Positions 1-3,708 of a stretch of DNA of 7,694 nucleotides are shown here, piece by piece. The stretch is from contig JAPLZN010000019.1 of NCBI GenBank assembly GCA_026395035.1, positions 1 through 7,694 of the forward strand. Direction: 5' to 3'. Numbering within the stretch: the first letter of the stretch is position 1; the number at the start of each line of letters is the position of its first letter. Source of the stretch: Candidatus Vogelbacteria bacterium (GTDB lineage Bacteria > Patescibacteriota > Minisyncoccia > Phycocordibacterales > XYD1-FULL-46-19). The notes below the pieces were generated by a model, which was given only the letters and a program-made list of their open reading frames with translations, searched no databases and was not told the DNA's origin. The position numbers and the translations under genes were made by a program.

Positions 1-69
1 AGAGCAGGGAAAGGTCTTTGAAAAGAGGGGCAGAACACGAGAACTGCCAATATTATACATATTTTTCGG

Positions 70-78
70 TTATCCACA
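70..78 (+). promoter_or_regulatory. DnaA box (single, perfect consensus)
   Basis: The 9-mer TTATCCACA matches the canonical DnaA-binding consensus exactly. It lies about 50 nt upstream of the first + strand gene and about 12 nt from a TATAAT-like hexamer read on the - strand (52-57). I saw no second perfect copy in the window, so this is not an origin by itself. It could be one box of an origin or dnaA regulatory region continuing to the left, a DnaA-controlled promoter, or a chance match. Confidence 0.5.
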
Positions 79-89
79 GAGTTCTATGG

Positions 90-119
90 CTGACAATACA
101 AAAAAGATATTATTAAGAT
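90..119 (+). promoter_or_regulatory. Possible promoter of the DUF3850-like gene
   Basis: CTGACA (90-95) and TAAGAT (114-119) are separated by 18 nt, which would put the transcription start a few bases before the ATG at 132. The -10 hexamer is the same TAAGAT seen in the promoter at 768-773. An overlapping TATTAT at 108-113 is a competing -10 without a well-spaced -35. There is no clear SD sequence, and a very short leader would agree with that. Confidence 0.3.
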
Positions 120-131
120 AAATTAAAAGTT

Positions 132-401
132 ATGGCAATAATCAAAAAGAAAACTTGGCCTGATTTGTTTGAGGCCGTCTTAACTGGCCAGAAAAAATTT
201 GATCTTCGGCTCGCTGATTTTGATGCCGTTTCGGGCGACACATTGATTCTTGAAGAGTTTAATCCGGAAACTAAAACTTATACCGGACGAAGGGTTGAAA
301 AAAGAATCAGTTATGTTCTCAAGTTTAATCCGGCCAATTATCCATTTGCCAGTGCCGAAGAGGTTTCTAAATATGGTTTGCAAATATTATCGCTGGATTA
401 A
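132..401 (+). CDS. DUF3850 / ASCH-like domain protein
   Basis: This 89-residue protein consists of one small domain. It opens with a lysine-rich strand and a WPDLFEAVLTGQKKFDLRLA segment, followed by a DFDAVSGDTLILEE turn-strand and a TYTGRRVEKRISYVL strand. That pattern (K..WP..F..V..G.K.FDLR...GD.L.L.E) is typical of DUF3850 proteins, which belong to the ASCH/PUA-like beta-barrel superfamily. ASCH domains are thought to bind RNA or modified nucleotides, but no substrate can be assigned here. There is no signal peptide or membrane segment, so it should be cytoplasmic. The ATG has no clear SD. The next gene starts 12 nt after the stop, so the two are probably co-transcribed. Fold and family are fairly secure; function is not. 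Confidence 0.75.
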   Translation: MAIIKKKTWPDLFEAVLTGQKKFDLRLADFDAVSGDTLILEEFNPETKTYTGRRVEKRISYVLKFNPANYPFASAEEVSKYGLQILSLD

Positions 402-413
402 GAACTAAACATC

Positions 414-740
414 ATGACTATTTCCTACGACGAGTGGCAAAAGATGGAATTGAAAATCGGCCAGATTGTGGCGGCTGAACGGGTAGAGGGTTCGGATAAA
501 TTGCTTAAAATGCAGGTTGACTTGGGTGAAGAAACCCCTCGTCAGATTATCGCCGGAATCGGCAAAGCCTATGAGCCGGAAACGCTTATCGGGCGAGAAC
601 TCTTGTTTATCGCCAACCTAGAACCGCGAACCATCATGGGCCTGGAAAGCCAGGGAATGGTTTTGGCCGCGTCTGACGAACAGGGGCCGATAATCCTTAC
701 CCCCGACCGCCCAGTCGCGCCAGGGGCAGCCTTAAAATAG
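414..740 (+). CDS. Stand-alone tRNA-binding domain protein (MetRS beta-like)
   Basis: The 108 residues are a complete tRNA-binding OB fold. It starts with an ISYDEWQKMELKIGQIVAAE strand, then has EGSDKLLKMQVDLGE, a QIIAGIGKAYEPE segment, LLFIANLEPRTIMGLESQGM and the AA-D closing strand. This matches the C-terminal tRNA-binding domain of methionyl-tRNA synthetase, often annotated as the MetRS beta subunit, and related CsaA/Trbp111 proteins. Members bind the outside of the tRNA L-shape and raise synthetase affinity. No catalytic Rossmann domain or KMSKS motif is present, so it acts in trans or as a general tRNA-binding or chaperone-like protein. It lies 12 nt downstream of the DUF3850-like gene, likely in one operon, and lacks an obvious SD. 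CsaA is the main alternative name. Confidence 0.8.
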   Translation: MTISYDEWQKMELKIGQIVAAERVEGSDKLLKMQVDLGEETPRQIIAGIGKAYEPETLIGRELLFIANLEPRTIMGLESQGMVLAASDEQGPIILTPDRPVAPGAALK

Positions 741-745
741 ACTGT

Positions 746-773
746 TTTACCTAGCTTTATTTTATGGTAAGAT
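746..773 (+). promoter_or_regulatory. Predicted extended -10 promoter of the DsbA-like gene
   Basis: TTTACC (746-751) and TAAGAT (768-773) are 16 nt apart. A TG one base upstream of the -10 (765-766) makes it an extended -10. A start near 780 gives a leader of about 38 nt before the ATG at 818. The hexamers are only 4/6 matches each, so the call rests on spacing and the TG. The same gap contains no convincing terminator for the preceding gene pair. Confidence 0.45.
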
Positions 774-817
774 AAGCGGACTTTAACAGTTATTTATCAG
801 TAAAAAAACACATTTAT

Positions 818-1546
818 ATGGAAAATCAAGGATCCAGTATTTCTGTATCTAAAGCACTCATTTATGGCGCCATTATCATCGCGCTGGTTATTGGCGGTTC
901 GTATGTTTATCAAAAACGCTTTATTGAAAAGAATCTGCCGGGCTTGGTCAAAAAAGCCATTCAAGATATGACTCCGAATCCGGCCAATGCCGCGCCGGTT
1001 ACGGCCAGTGATCACCTCTTGGGCAACGCCAAGGCGCCGGTTAAATTAATTGTTTACACTGATTTAGAATGTCCGTATTGCAAAGTCTTTCATAATTCCG
1101 TTTTGGGTCTGAAAGATAATTACATCAAGGATGGAAAGATTGCCGTTATCTATCGCAATTTCCCGCTTGACCAGCTTCATTCCAAGGCCCGGCCGGAAGC
1201 GATTGCTTCGGAATGCGCGGCTAAACTGGGTGGCAACGACAAGTATTGGGCATTTGTGGATAAGATTTTTGCCGCCACACCATCTAATAACGGCTTGGAT
1301 CTAAACAATTTGCCGATCTTCGCCACGGAACTCGGGTTAGACAAGACCGCTTTTGCCAATTGTTTGAAAGACAAGACGATTGCCGATAAAGTGGTGGCAC
1401 AAGAGACTGACGGACAAAAGGCCGGCGCTCAGGGCACGCCGTATCCAATCGTAATGCTTAATGATGTCGTTAAGGGTGCGTTGCCGGGAGCTCTGCCGAC
1501 CGATCAGTTGAAGAAGATGGTGGATGATTTGCTTAAAGCAAGTTAA
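818..1546 (+). CDS. Membrane-anchored DsbA-family thiol:disulfide oxidoreductase
   Basis: This 242-residue protein has a short polar N-terminus, one membrane segment at about residues 12-30 (ALIYGAIIIALVIGGSYVY), a linker rich in N, P and A, and then a thioredoxin-like DsbA/BdbD (Thioredoxin_4) domain from about residue 62. The redox motif is CPYC at residues 85-88, preceded by TDLE. The cis-proline loop is GAQGTPYP with P208. A further cysteine pair (C133 and C182) could form a second disulfide, as in some BdbD-type proteins. The Lys/Arg-rich segment after the membrane helix starts the extracytoplasmic part, so the domain should sit outside the membrane and oxidise or isomerise disulfides of exported proteins. 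No DsbB or VKOR partner is in the window. There is no clear SD; this ATG is used because it places the membrane helix at the N-terminus. Confidence 0.88.
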   Translation: MENQGSSISVSKALIYGAIIIALVIGGSYVYQKRFIEKNLPGLVKKAIQDMTPNPANAAPVTASDHLLGNAKAPVKLIVYTDLECPYCKVFHNSVLGLKDNYIKDGKIAVIYRNFPLDQLHSKARPEAIASECAAKLGGNDKYWAFVDKIFAATPSNNGLDLNNLPIFATELGLDKTAFANCLKDKTIADKVVAQETDGQKAGAQGTPYPIVMLNDVVKGALPGALPTDQLKKMVDDLLKAS

Positions 1547-1559
1547 AAGTTAAAAGTAA
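1541..1559 (+). repeat. Short AGTTAAAAGT-type repeat after the stop codon
   Basis: An AGTTAAAAGT-type direct repeat begins in the last sense codon and contains the TAA stop of the DsbA-like gene. Close relatives of the same decamer occur, in gene orientation, just after the rpoD stop codon (3651-3682). It sits immediately before the intrinsic terminator. Confidence 0.6.
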
Positions 1560-1572
1560 AACACCAAAAAAG

Positions 1573-1605
1573 AAGCCCCGAGCGCATAAAGCGACGGGGC
1601 TTTTT
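1573..1605. terminator. Bidirectional intrinsic terminator
   Basis: The 8-bp stem AAGCCCCG (1573-1580) / CGGGGCTT (1595-1602) is followed by T residues on the + strand. On the - strand it is followed by TTCTTTTTT from the A-rich stretch at 1566-1574. It ends the DsbA-like transcript on the + strand and can also stop transcription from the convergent 59-residue gene. Confidence 0.85.
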
Positions 1606-1632
1606 AGTTGGGAGCCGGACTCCCAACTAAAA
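1602..1632. repeat. Perfect 13-bp inverted repeat next to the terminator
   Basis: The arms at 1602-1614 and 1620-1632 are perfectly complementary, with core AGTTGGGAG / CTCCCAACT and loop CCGGA. The hairpin shares its first bases with the preceding terminator, so the two stems compete or stack. It begins 5 nt after the stop codon of the - strand gene, where it may protect the 3' end or help termination. It has no T-run of its own. Confidence 0.8.
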
Positions 1633-1637
1633 GGGGG

Positions 1638-1817
1638 TCAGACGGCCAGGTCGGTGACGGCTGGCGATAGCGGAGTAAATTCTCGTATACCAGTCGACAT
1701 TACGGAATCCTCCGGTTTAGCCGAAGGAGCTTGTTCCTCCTTTTGGGCTCTTTCTTGGAGAATCCTTTCCAGATCCTCCCCCTCTTGCTCCAGTTCGAGA
1801 TCACGCATGATATACAT
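1638..1817 (-). CDS. Small acidic hypothetical protein (59 aa)
   Basis: I do not recognise this protein. The ATG at 1817 is chosen over an upstream in-frame ATG at 1847 because it has a strong SD, AAAGGAGAA, with 6 nt spacing. The upstream start would run through that SD. The product begins MYIMRDLELEQEGEDLERIL. Residues about 5-29 form a highly charged, probably helical segment (rich in E, R, Q, L), followed by a low-complexity P/S/T-rich tail ending in LAV. It has no cysteines, membrane segment or signal peptide. It lies behind a leader that contains a promoter, a structured region and an intrinsic terminator, so its expression may depend on read-through. It could be a small regulator or antitoxin-like partner, but nothing in the sequence proves this. 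Confidence 0.6.
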   Translation of the reverse strand: MYIMRDLELEQEGEDLERILQERAQKEEQAPSAKPEDSVMSTGIREFTPLSPAVTDLAV

Positions 1818-1864
1818 ACGCCGTTCTCCTTTCAAATTAAGCTGCAAAGACCAAATTTTTTCTC

Positions 1865-1895
1865 AAAATAAAACCGACCCCGGAGCGGGGGTCGG
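1865..1895 (-). terminator. Intrinsic terminator inside the leader of the 59-aa gene
   Basis: Read on the - strand, an 8-bp GC-rich stem (CCGACCCC/GGGGTCGG, 1874-1881 with 1888-1895, six-base loop) is followed by TTTTATTTT. It lies about 48 nt upstream of the start codon at 1817 and downstream of a good promoter, so it would stop the transcript before the ORF unless an alternative fold forms. Confidence 0.75.
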
Positions 1896-1982
1896 CCATT
1901 TAGTGAACTTCATGCGTTCGGCCAATCCACCGCCCTAGGGGCAGGTAAGAATGGAGACGAGCAACTTGGCAACTGAACGCAT
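1865..1982 (-). ncRNA. Predicted structured leader RNA or small RNA, ~118 nt
   Basis: The predicted transcript from the promoter at 1989-2016 starts near 1982. Its first bases AUGCGUUC (1982-1975) pair perfectly with GAACGCAU (1919-1912). Nested inside are GCCAA (1970-1966) with UUGGC (1925-1921) and CUGCCC (1944-1939) with GGGCGG (1935-1930, one G-U pair, loop CUA). After the closed domain come about 16 nt and the terminator stem with its U-run. This promoter-structure-terminator-ORF order is what an attenuating riboswitch or leader looks like, but an independent small RNA is equally possible. I could not match it to a known class: the conserved cores I remember for glycine, SAM, fluoride, ZTP, guanidine-I and THF riboswitches and for SRP RNA are not visible. 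Confidence 0.5.
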
Positions 1983-1988
1983 ATAATC

Positions 1989-2016
1989 ATCGTAGCACTA
2001 CCAAAAATCTCGTCAA
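1989..2016 (-). promoter_or_regulatory. Promoter of the structured leader / 59-aa gene
   Basis: On the - strand, TTGACG (2016-2011, 5/6 to the -35 consensus) and TACGAT (1994-1989, 4/6 to the -10) are 16 nt apart. A start 7 nt after the -10 falls on the first base of the closing helix of the leader, which supports the call. Confidence 0.6.
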
Positions 2017-2027
2017 GGAATTAAGTG

Positions 2028-2067
2028 TTTGTATAACATCTGCGCGGTTGCGCAGATGTTATACAAA
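2028..2067. repeat. Perfect 40-bp palindrome (18-bp arms)
   Basis: The arms 2028-2045 and 2050-2067 are perfectly complementary around the loop GGTT. The half-site reads TTTGTATAACATCTGCGC. It is AT-rich outside and GC-rich at the tip, followed on the + strand by TTTT and on the - strand by no T-run. It sits 11 nt upstream of the -35 of the leader promoter and before the terminator of the phosphatase gene. It could be an operator, a recombination or protein-binding palindrome, or a weak terminator. Confidence 0.85.
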
Positions 2068-2096
2068 TTTTAAAAATTAAAAAAACTAAAAAACAT

Positions 2097-2158
2097 AAAA
2101 AAGAAAAAGCCCGAGCGAACGAGGGTCCGCAGGGACTTTTTCGTTCGACTCGGGCTCG
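2097..2158 (-). terminator. Terminator of the histidine phosphatase gene (repeat copy 1)
   Basis: Read on the - strand, AGCCCGAG pairs with CTCGGGCT (2156-2149 with 2116-2109). A short internal loop and a second helix of GAACGA/TCGTTC follow, with a small GTCC/GGAC hairpin at the tip. A TTTTTCTTTTTT tract comes next. It begins 2 nt after the phosphatase stop codon. The 60 bp 2097-2156 are repeated with one mismatch at 2724-2783. Confidence 0.85.
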
Positions 2159-2160
2159 GG

Positions 2161-2634
2161 TCACTTTGGAATATGCCATGTCACTTGGCCGGTTTCACAG
2201 TCGAGGATGTTGGCTTGACCCTTATTGGCGCGACCAGGACCGAAGATCTTTTGATCTAGTTTCATCTTGACCCAATGCGCAATCAGGCGCTCAGGAATGG
2301 TGTAATGGGTAACAACAATGACCACGTCAGACCGGTGACTGCCATCAATAAACTCCGCAAGGGCAGCGACCTCGTCGTCACCACTATCGTTATCGATGTC
2401 GGCCAACGATGTTTGGATGACGGCCCCATCGACACCGAGCGTAAAGGCGATGATCTCGGCCGACTGAACGGCCCGCGGTGCCGGCGAGGAAAACACCTCA
2501 AGGCTTTTTCCTCCGACTAACTCACGAAGCAAGTTCGCCAGTCTGACGATATCGGCTTCTCCGTCCAGTGTCAGTTTTTCACCCTCTTTGTCACTCCGGT
2601 CCTCACCGTGCCTGACAACGATCAATTTTTTCAT
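2161..2634 (-). CDS. SixA-like histidine phosphatase family protein
   Basis: This 157-residue single-domain member of the histidine phosphatase (phosphoglycerate mutase-like) superfamily has the phospho-accepting VVRHGED motif with H9 at the N-terminus. FSSPAPRAVQSAE carries the conserved arginine (R54), and VVVTHYTIPE carries the second catalytic histidine (H110). Short length, an N-terminal RHG and a lack of large insertions suit SixA-type phosphohistidine phosphatases, but the substrate cannot be read from sequence. The ATG at 2634 is chosen because it has the SD GGGAGGA with about 7 nt spacing and starts right at the first beta strand; an upstream ATG at 2661 would overlap that SD. It is transcribed alone, with its own predicted promoter and terminator. 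It should be cytoplasmic. Confidence 0.85.
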   Translation of the reverse strand: MKKLIVVRHGEDRSDKEGEKLTLDGEADIVRLANLLRELVGGKSLEVFSSPAPRAVQSAEIIAFTLGVDGAVIQTSLADIDNDSGDDEVAALAEFIDGSHRSDVVIVVTHYTIPERLIAHWVKMKLDQKIFGPGRANKGQANILDCETGQVTWHIPK

Positions 2635-2661
2635 ATTATTTTCCTCCCTTTTTCTAGCCAA

Positions 2662-2690
2662 TTTCTAACACAGGCCAGTTCAAATTGCAA
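2662..2690 (-). promoter_or_regulatory. Predicted promoter of the phosphatase gene
   Basis: On the - strand, TTGCAA (2690-2685) and TAGAAA (2667-2662) are 17 nt apart, with TG one base before the -10 (extended -10). Its -35 is identical to the one in the promoter at 3169-3197. The start would be near 2655, about 20 nt upstream of the start codon. Confidence 0.5.
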
Positions 2691-2723
2691 CACTGCCAGC
2701 AAGCCTGCCCAAATCTCAATCTG

Positions 2724-2783
2724 AAAAAAGAAAAAGCCCGAGCGAACGAGGGTCCGCAGGGACTTTTTCGTTCGATTCGGGCT
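2724..2783 (-). terminator. Terminator of the membrane protein gene (repeat copy 2)
   Basis: This 60-bp sequence differs from 2097-2156 by a single base (2776 versus 2149). On the - strand it forms the same stem with an inner hairpin and is followed by TTTTTCTTTTTT. The first two bases of its stem (2782-2783) belong to the TAG stop codon of the membrane protein gene, so the coding end and terminator overlap. Confidence 0.85.
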
Positions 2784-3117
2784 AACGAGATTTCATTCGC
2801 CTGGATCCGGCCGATACCACTTTTCCTTCCCCGGCAGTCCCACTAAGCGCTACCACCCAGGCGACTCCGGCCGATACCACTTTTCCTTCCCCGGCAGTCC
2901 CACTAAGCGCTACCACCCAGGCGACAATGCACAGAATCGGATTCGTGTGCCAATAGTAGCTGGTAGCGATAATCGCGACCAGGAGATGCGGGCACAGGAC
3001 CCAGCCAATCCAAGCCAAAATCCCGAACGGCACGCTTGTCGCGAGAAGCAATGTGATCCTCGGGAACAAAGCAATACCCAACAGAAACAGAATACCGTGT
3101 ACTTCCCAATAATTCAT
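2782..3117 (-). CDS. Small multi-spanning membrane protein with internal duplication
   Basis: The 111-residue hydrophobic protein has no function I can name. It begins MNYWEVHGILFLLGIALFPR and shows three likely membrane segments at about residues 8-27, 31-51 and 60-73. Short polar turns carry FPR, CPH and YYWHTNP. Residues 65-84 (VAWVVALSGTAGEGKVVSAG) are repeated exactly as residues 85-104, which adds a further hydrophobic stretch before a basic tail (SRRMKSR). Without the duplication the protein would be 91 residues. A strong SD (AAAGGGG) precedes the ATG with suitable spacing, and a good promoter lies upstream. It looks like one of the short conserved membrane proteins common in Patescibacteria, from memory only. 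It is followed by its own terminator and is monocistronic. Confidence 0.7.
   Translation of the reverse strand: MNYWEVHGILFLLGIALFPRITLLLATSVPFGILAWIGWVLCPHLLVAIIATSYYWHTNPILCIVAWVVALSGTAGEGKVVSAGVAWVVALSGTAGEGKVVSAGSRRMKSR
2806..2925. repeat. Exact tandem duplication, 2 x 60 bp
   Basis: Positions 2806-2865 and 2866-2925 are identical and abut. The unit is 20 codons, so the reading frame of the membrane protein is kept. Bases just outside the two copies do not match, so there are exactly two units. Perfect identity means a recent event or an assembly artefact. Confidence 0.95.
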
Positions 3118-3168
3118 CTTTCGCCCCTTTGATAAGATTAGAAACGAGGGCCGACTAGGCCTAAATGT

Positions 3169-3197
3169 ATTATATCATACCCACTGCTAAATTGCAA
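3169..3197 (-). promoter_or_regulatory. Promoter of the membrane protein gene
   Basis: On the - strand, TTGCAA (3197-3192) and a perfect TATAAT (3174-3169) are 17 nt apart. The start would fall near 3162, giving a leader of about 45 nt. This is the best sigma-70 type promoter in the window. The -35 lies in the loop between the arms of the dyad at 3176-3211. Confidence 0.7.
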
Positions 3198-3211
3198 TAG
3201 CAGTGGGTATG
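3176..3211. promoter_or_regulatory. 14-bp dyad overlapping the promoter (operator candidate)
   Basis: CATACCCACTGCTA (3176-3189) and its exact complement (3198-3211) flank an 8-bp centre that contains the -35 hexamer. One arm fills the spacer between -35 and -10. A protein bound to such a dyad would block polymerase. There is no T-run on either side, which argues against a terminator. Confidence 0.55.
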
Positions 3212-3231
3212 GCCCAGATTAAGCATTTTTT

Positions 3232-3250
3232 GGCGGTTTTCCAAACCGCC
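3232..3250. repeat. Small perfect hairpin
   Basis: GGCGGTTT (3232-3239) and AAACCGCC (3243-3250) with loop TCC. A T-run lies on the 5' side of the + strand only, so it is not a terminator in either direction. It is the first of the palindromes filling the gene-free stretch 3212-3689. Confidence 0.7.
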
Positions 3251-3309
3251 CGTAGATAGACGCGGAGCGCCATTTTAACTACTACCTCTCAGGTGTTATG
3301 TGTGAAAAA

Positions 3310-3412
3310 GCTCCCCGCCTGCAATTTTTGGGTGTCTCGCAGTGCGACGGCGCGAGAGGCAGCGCTGGTGCAACAGCACCAGACAGCGACCCGAAAATTG
3401 CAGGCAGGGAGC
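3310..3412. repeat. 103-bp three-armed palindromic element
   Basis: The outer arms 3310-3333 and 3389-3412 pair over 24 positions with one mismatch (3316/3406) and one G-T pair (3329/3393). Inside are two further hairpins: TCTCGC (3335-3340) with GCGAGA (3352-3357), and CTGGTGC (3365-3371) with GCACCAG (3376-3382, loop AACA). On the - strand the outer stem is followed directly by TTTTT, so it may also act as a strong terminator or as the 3' part of an RNA. It looks like a non-autonomous palindromic repeat or MITE-like unit. No transposase and no clear target-site duplication were seen. Confidence 0.75.
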
Positions 3413-3481
3413 GAAGGCGGGAGCGACGATAAAAACTTATTTAAAGATACAAACATTTAAAGATTTAAAAAAACGGACAAG

Positions 3482-3501
3482 ATTCCTGCCTGCGCAGGAA
3501 T
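3482..3501. repeat. REP-like palindrome A
   Basis: ATTCCTGC / GCAGGAAT with loop CTGC, followed by GACA. Read on the - strand it encodes the VIPAQAGI string that marks a widespread bacterial extragenic palindrome family. Confidence 0.75.
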
Positions 3502-3527
3502 GACACAAATACAAAATACGGACCTGG

Positions 3528-3548
3528 ATCCCGGGTCAAGCCCGGGAT
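3528..3548. repeat. REP-like palindrome B
   Basis: ATCCCGGG / CCCGGGAT with loop TCAAG, followed by GACA like palindrome A. Its - strand translation gives CHPGLDPGS, another familiar signature of dispersed palindromic repeats. A and B are separated by an ACAAAATAC-type spacer that recurs after B, which suggests a paired (BIME-like) unit. Confidence 0.75.
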
Positions 3549-3576
3549 GACAATACAAAAATACAATCAACCGCCC

Positions 3577-3613
3577 CCGGACTGCGTCCGGCCCCGCCTT
3601 AGTTAAGGCGGGG
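3577..3613. repeat. Two adjacent GC-rich hairpins
   Basis: CCGGAC (3577-3582) pairs with GTCCGG (3586-3591). Immediately after it CCCCGCCTTA (3592-3601) pairs with TAAGGCGGGG (3604-3613) across a 2-base centre. They continue the run of palindromes between the rpoD terminator and palindrome B. Confidence 0.7.
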
Positions 3614-3622
3614 ATAAAATGC

Positions 3623-3650
3623 AAAATGCCGGGTTTGAATCCGGCATTTT
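3623..3650 (-). terminator. Intrinsic terminator of the rpoC-dnaG-rpoD operon
   Basis: The 10-bp stem AAAATGCCGG / CCGGCATTTT (3623-3632 with 3641-3650) has an 8-base loop. On the - strand the A-T end of the stem supplies TTTT, then GCATTTT. It lies about 40 nt past the rpoD stop codon. It is nearly symmetric and could also work on the + strand, where TTTTT follows. Confidence 0.7.
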
Positions 3651-3682
3651 TACTTTTAACTTCCAACTATTAACTTTTAACT
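3651..3682 (-). repeat. AGTTAAAAGT-type repeats after rpoD
   Basis: Read on the - strand, directly after the rpoD end, the decamer AGTTAAAAGT and variants (AGTTAATAGT, GGAAGTTAAAAGT) occur several times in a row before the terminator. The same motif follows the DsbA-like gene at 1541-1559, in gene orientation. Confidence 0.6.
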
Positions 3683-3708
3683 GCGTTTGCTAGTACCCTA
3701 GCAAACGC
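3683..3708 (-). repeat. Hairpin straddling the rpoD stop codon
   Basis: GCGTTTGCTAG (3683-3693) pairs perfectly with CTAGCAAACGC (3698-3708) around a 4-base loop. The last rpoD codons and the TAG stop lie within the hairpin. It may stabilise the mRNA 3' end or be part of a tandem terminator; there is no T-run immediately after it. Confidence 0.75.

Noticed and set aside
1654..1938. 94-aa + strand ORF
   Set aside because: It is antisense to the SD-preceded 59-aa gene and its leader, with low-complexity serine-rich translation and no SD.
1912..1982. Small SRP RNA on the + strand (GGGGCAGGTAAGAATGGAGA region)
   Set aside because: The conserved SRP domain IV core with its GGAA-type loop is not present, and promoter and terminator both point to - strand transcription.
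2109..2156. GTTCGA-containing fold as a tRNA fragment
   Set aside because: The GTTCGA is part of a terminator stem with a T-run; no acceptor, D or anticodon arms are present.
2806..2925. CRISPR-like repeat
   Set aside because: Only two abutting identical units without spacers, in frame within a coding region, so it is a tandem duplication.
3298..3432. 44-codon + strand ORF through the three-armed palindrome
   Set aside because: No properly spaced SD, R/G/A-rich translation dictated by the palindromic DNA, and no family resemblance. It is kept only as a remark in the findings.
3457..3666. 69-aa - strand ORF downstream of rpoD
   Set aside because: Its translation is made of REP-like palindromes (CHPGLDPGS, VIPAQAGI) and the rpoD terminator, so it is a spurious ORF.
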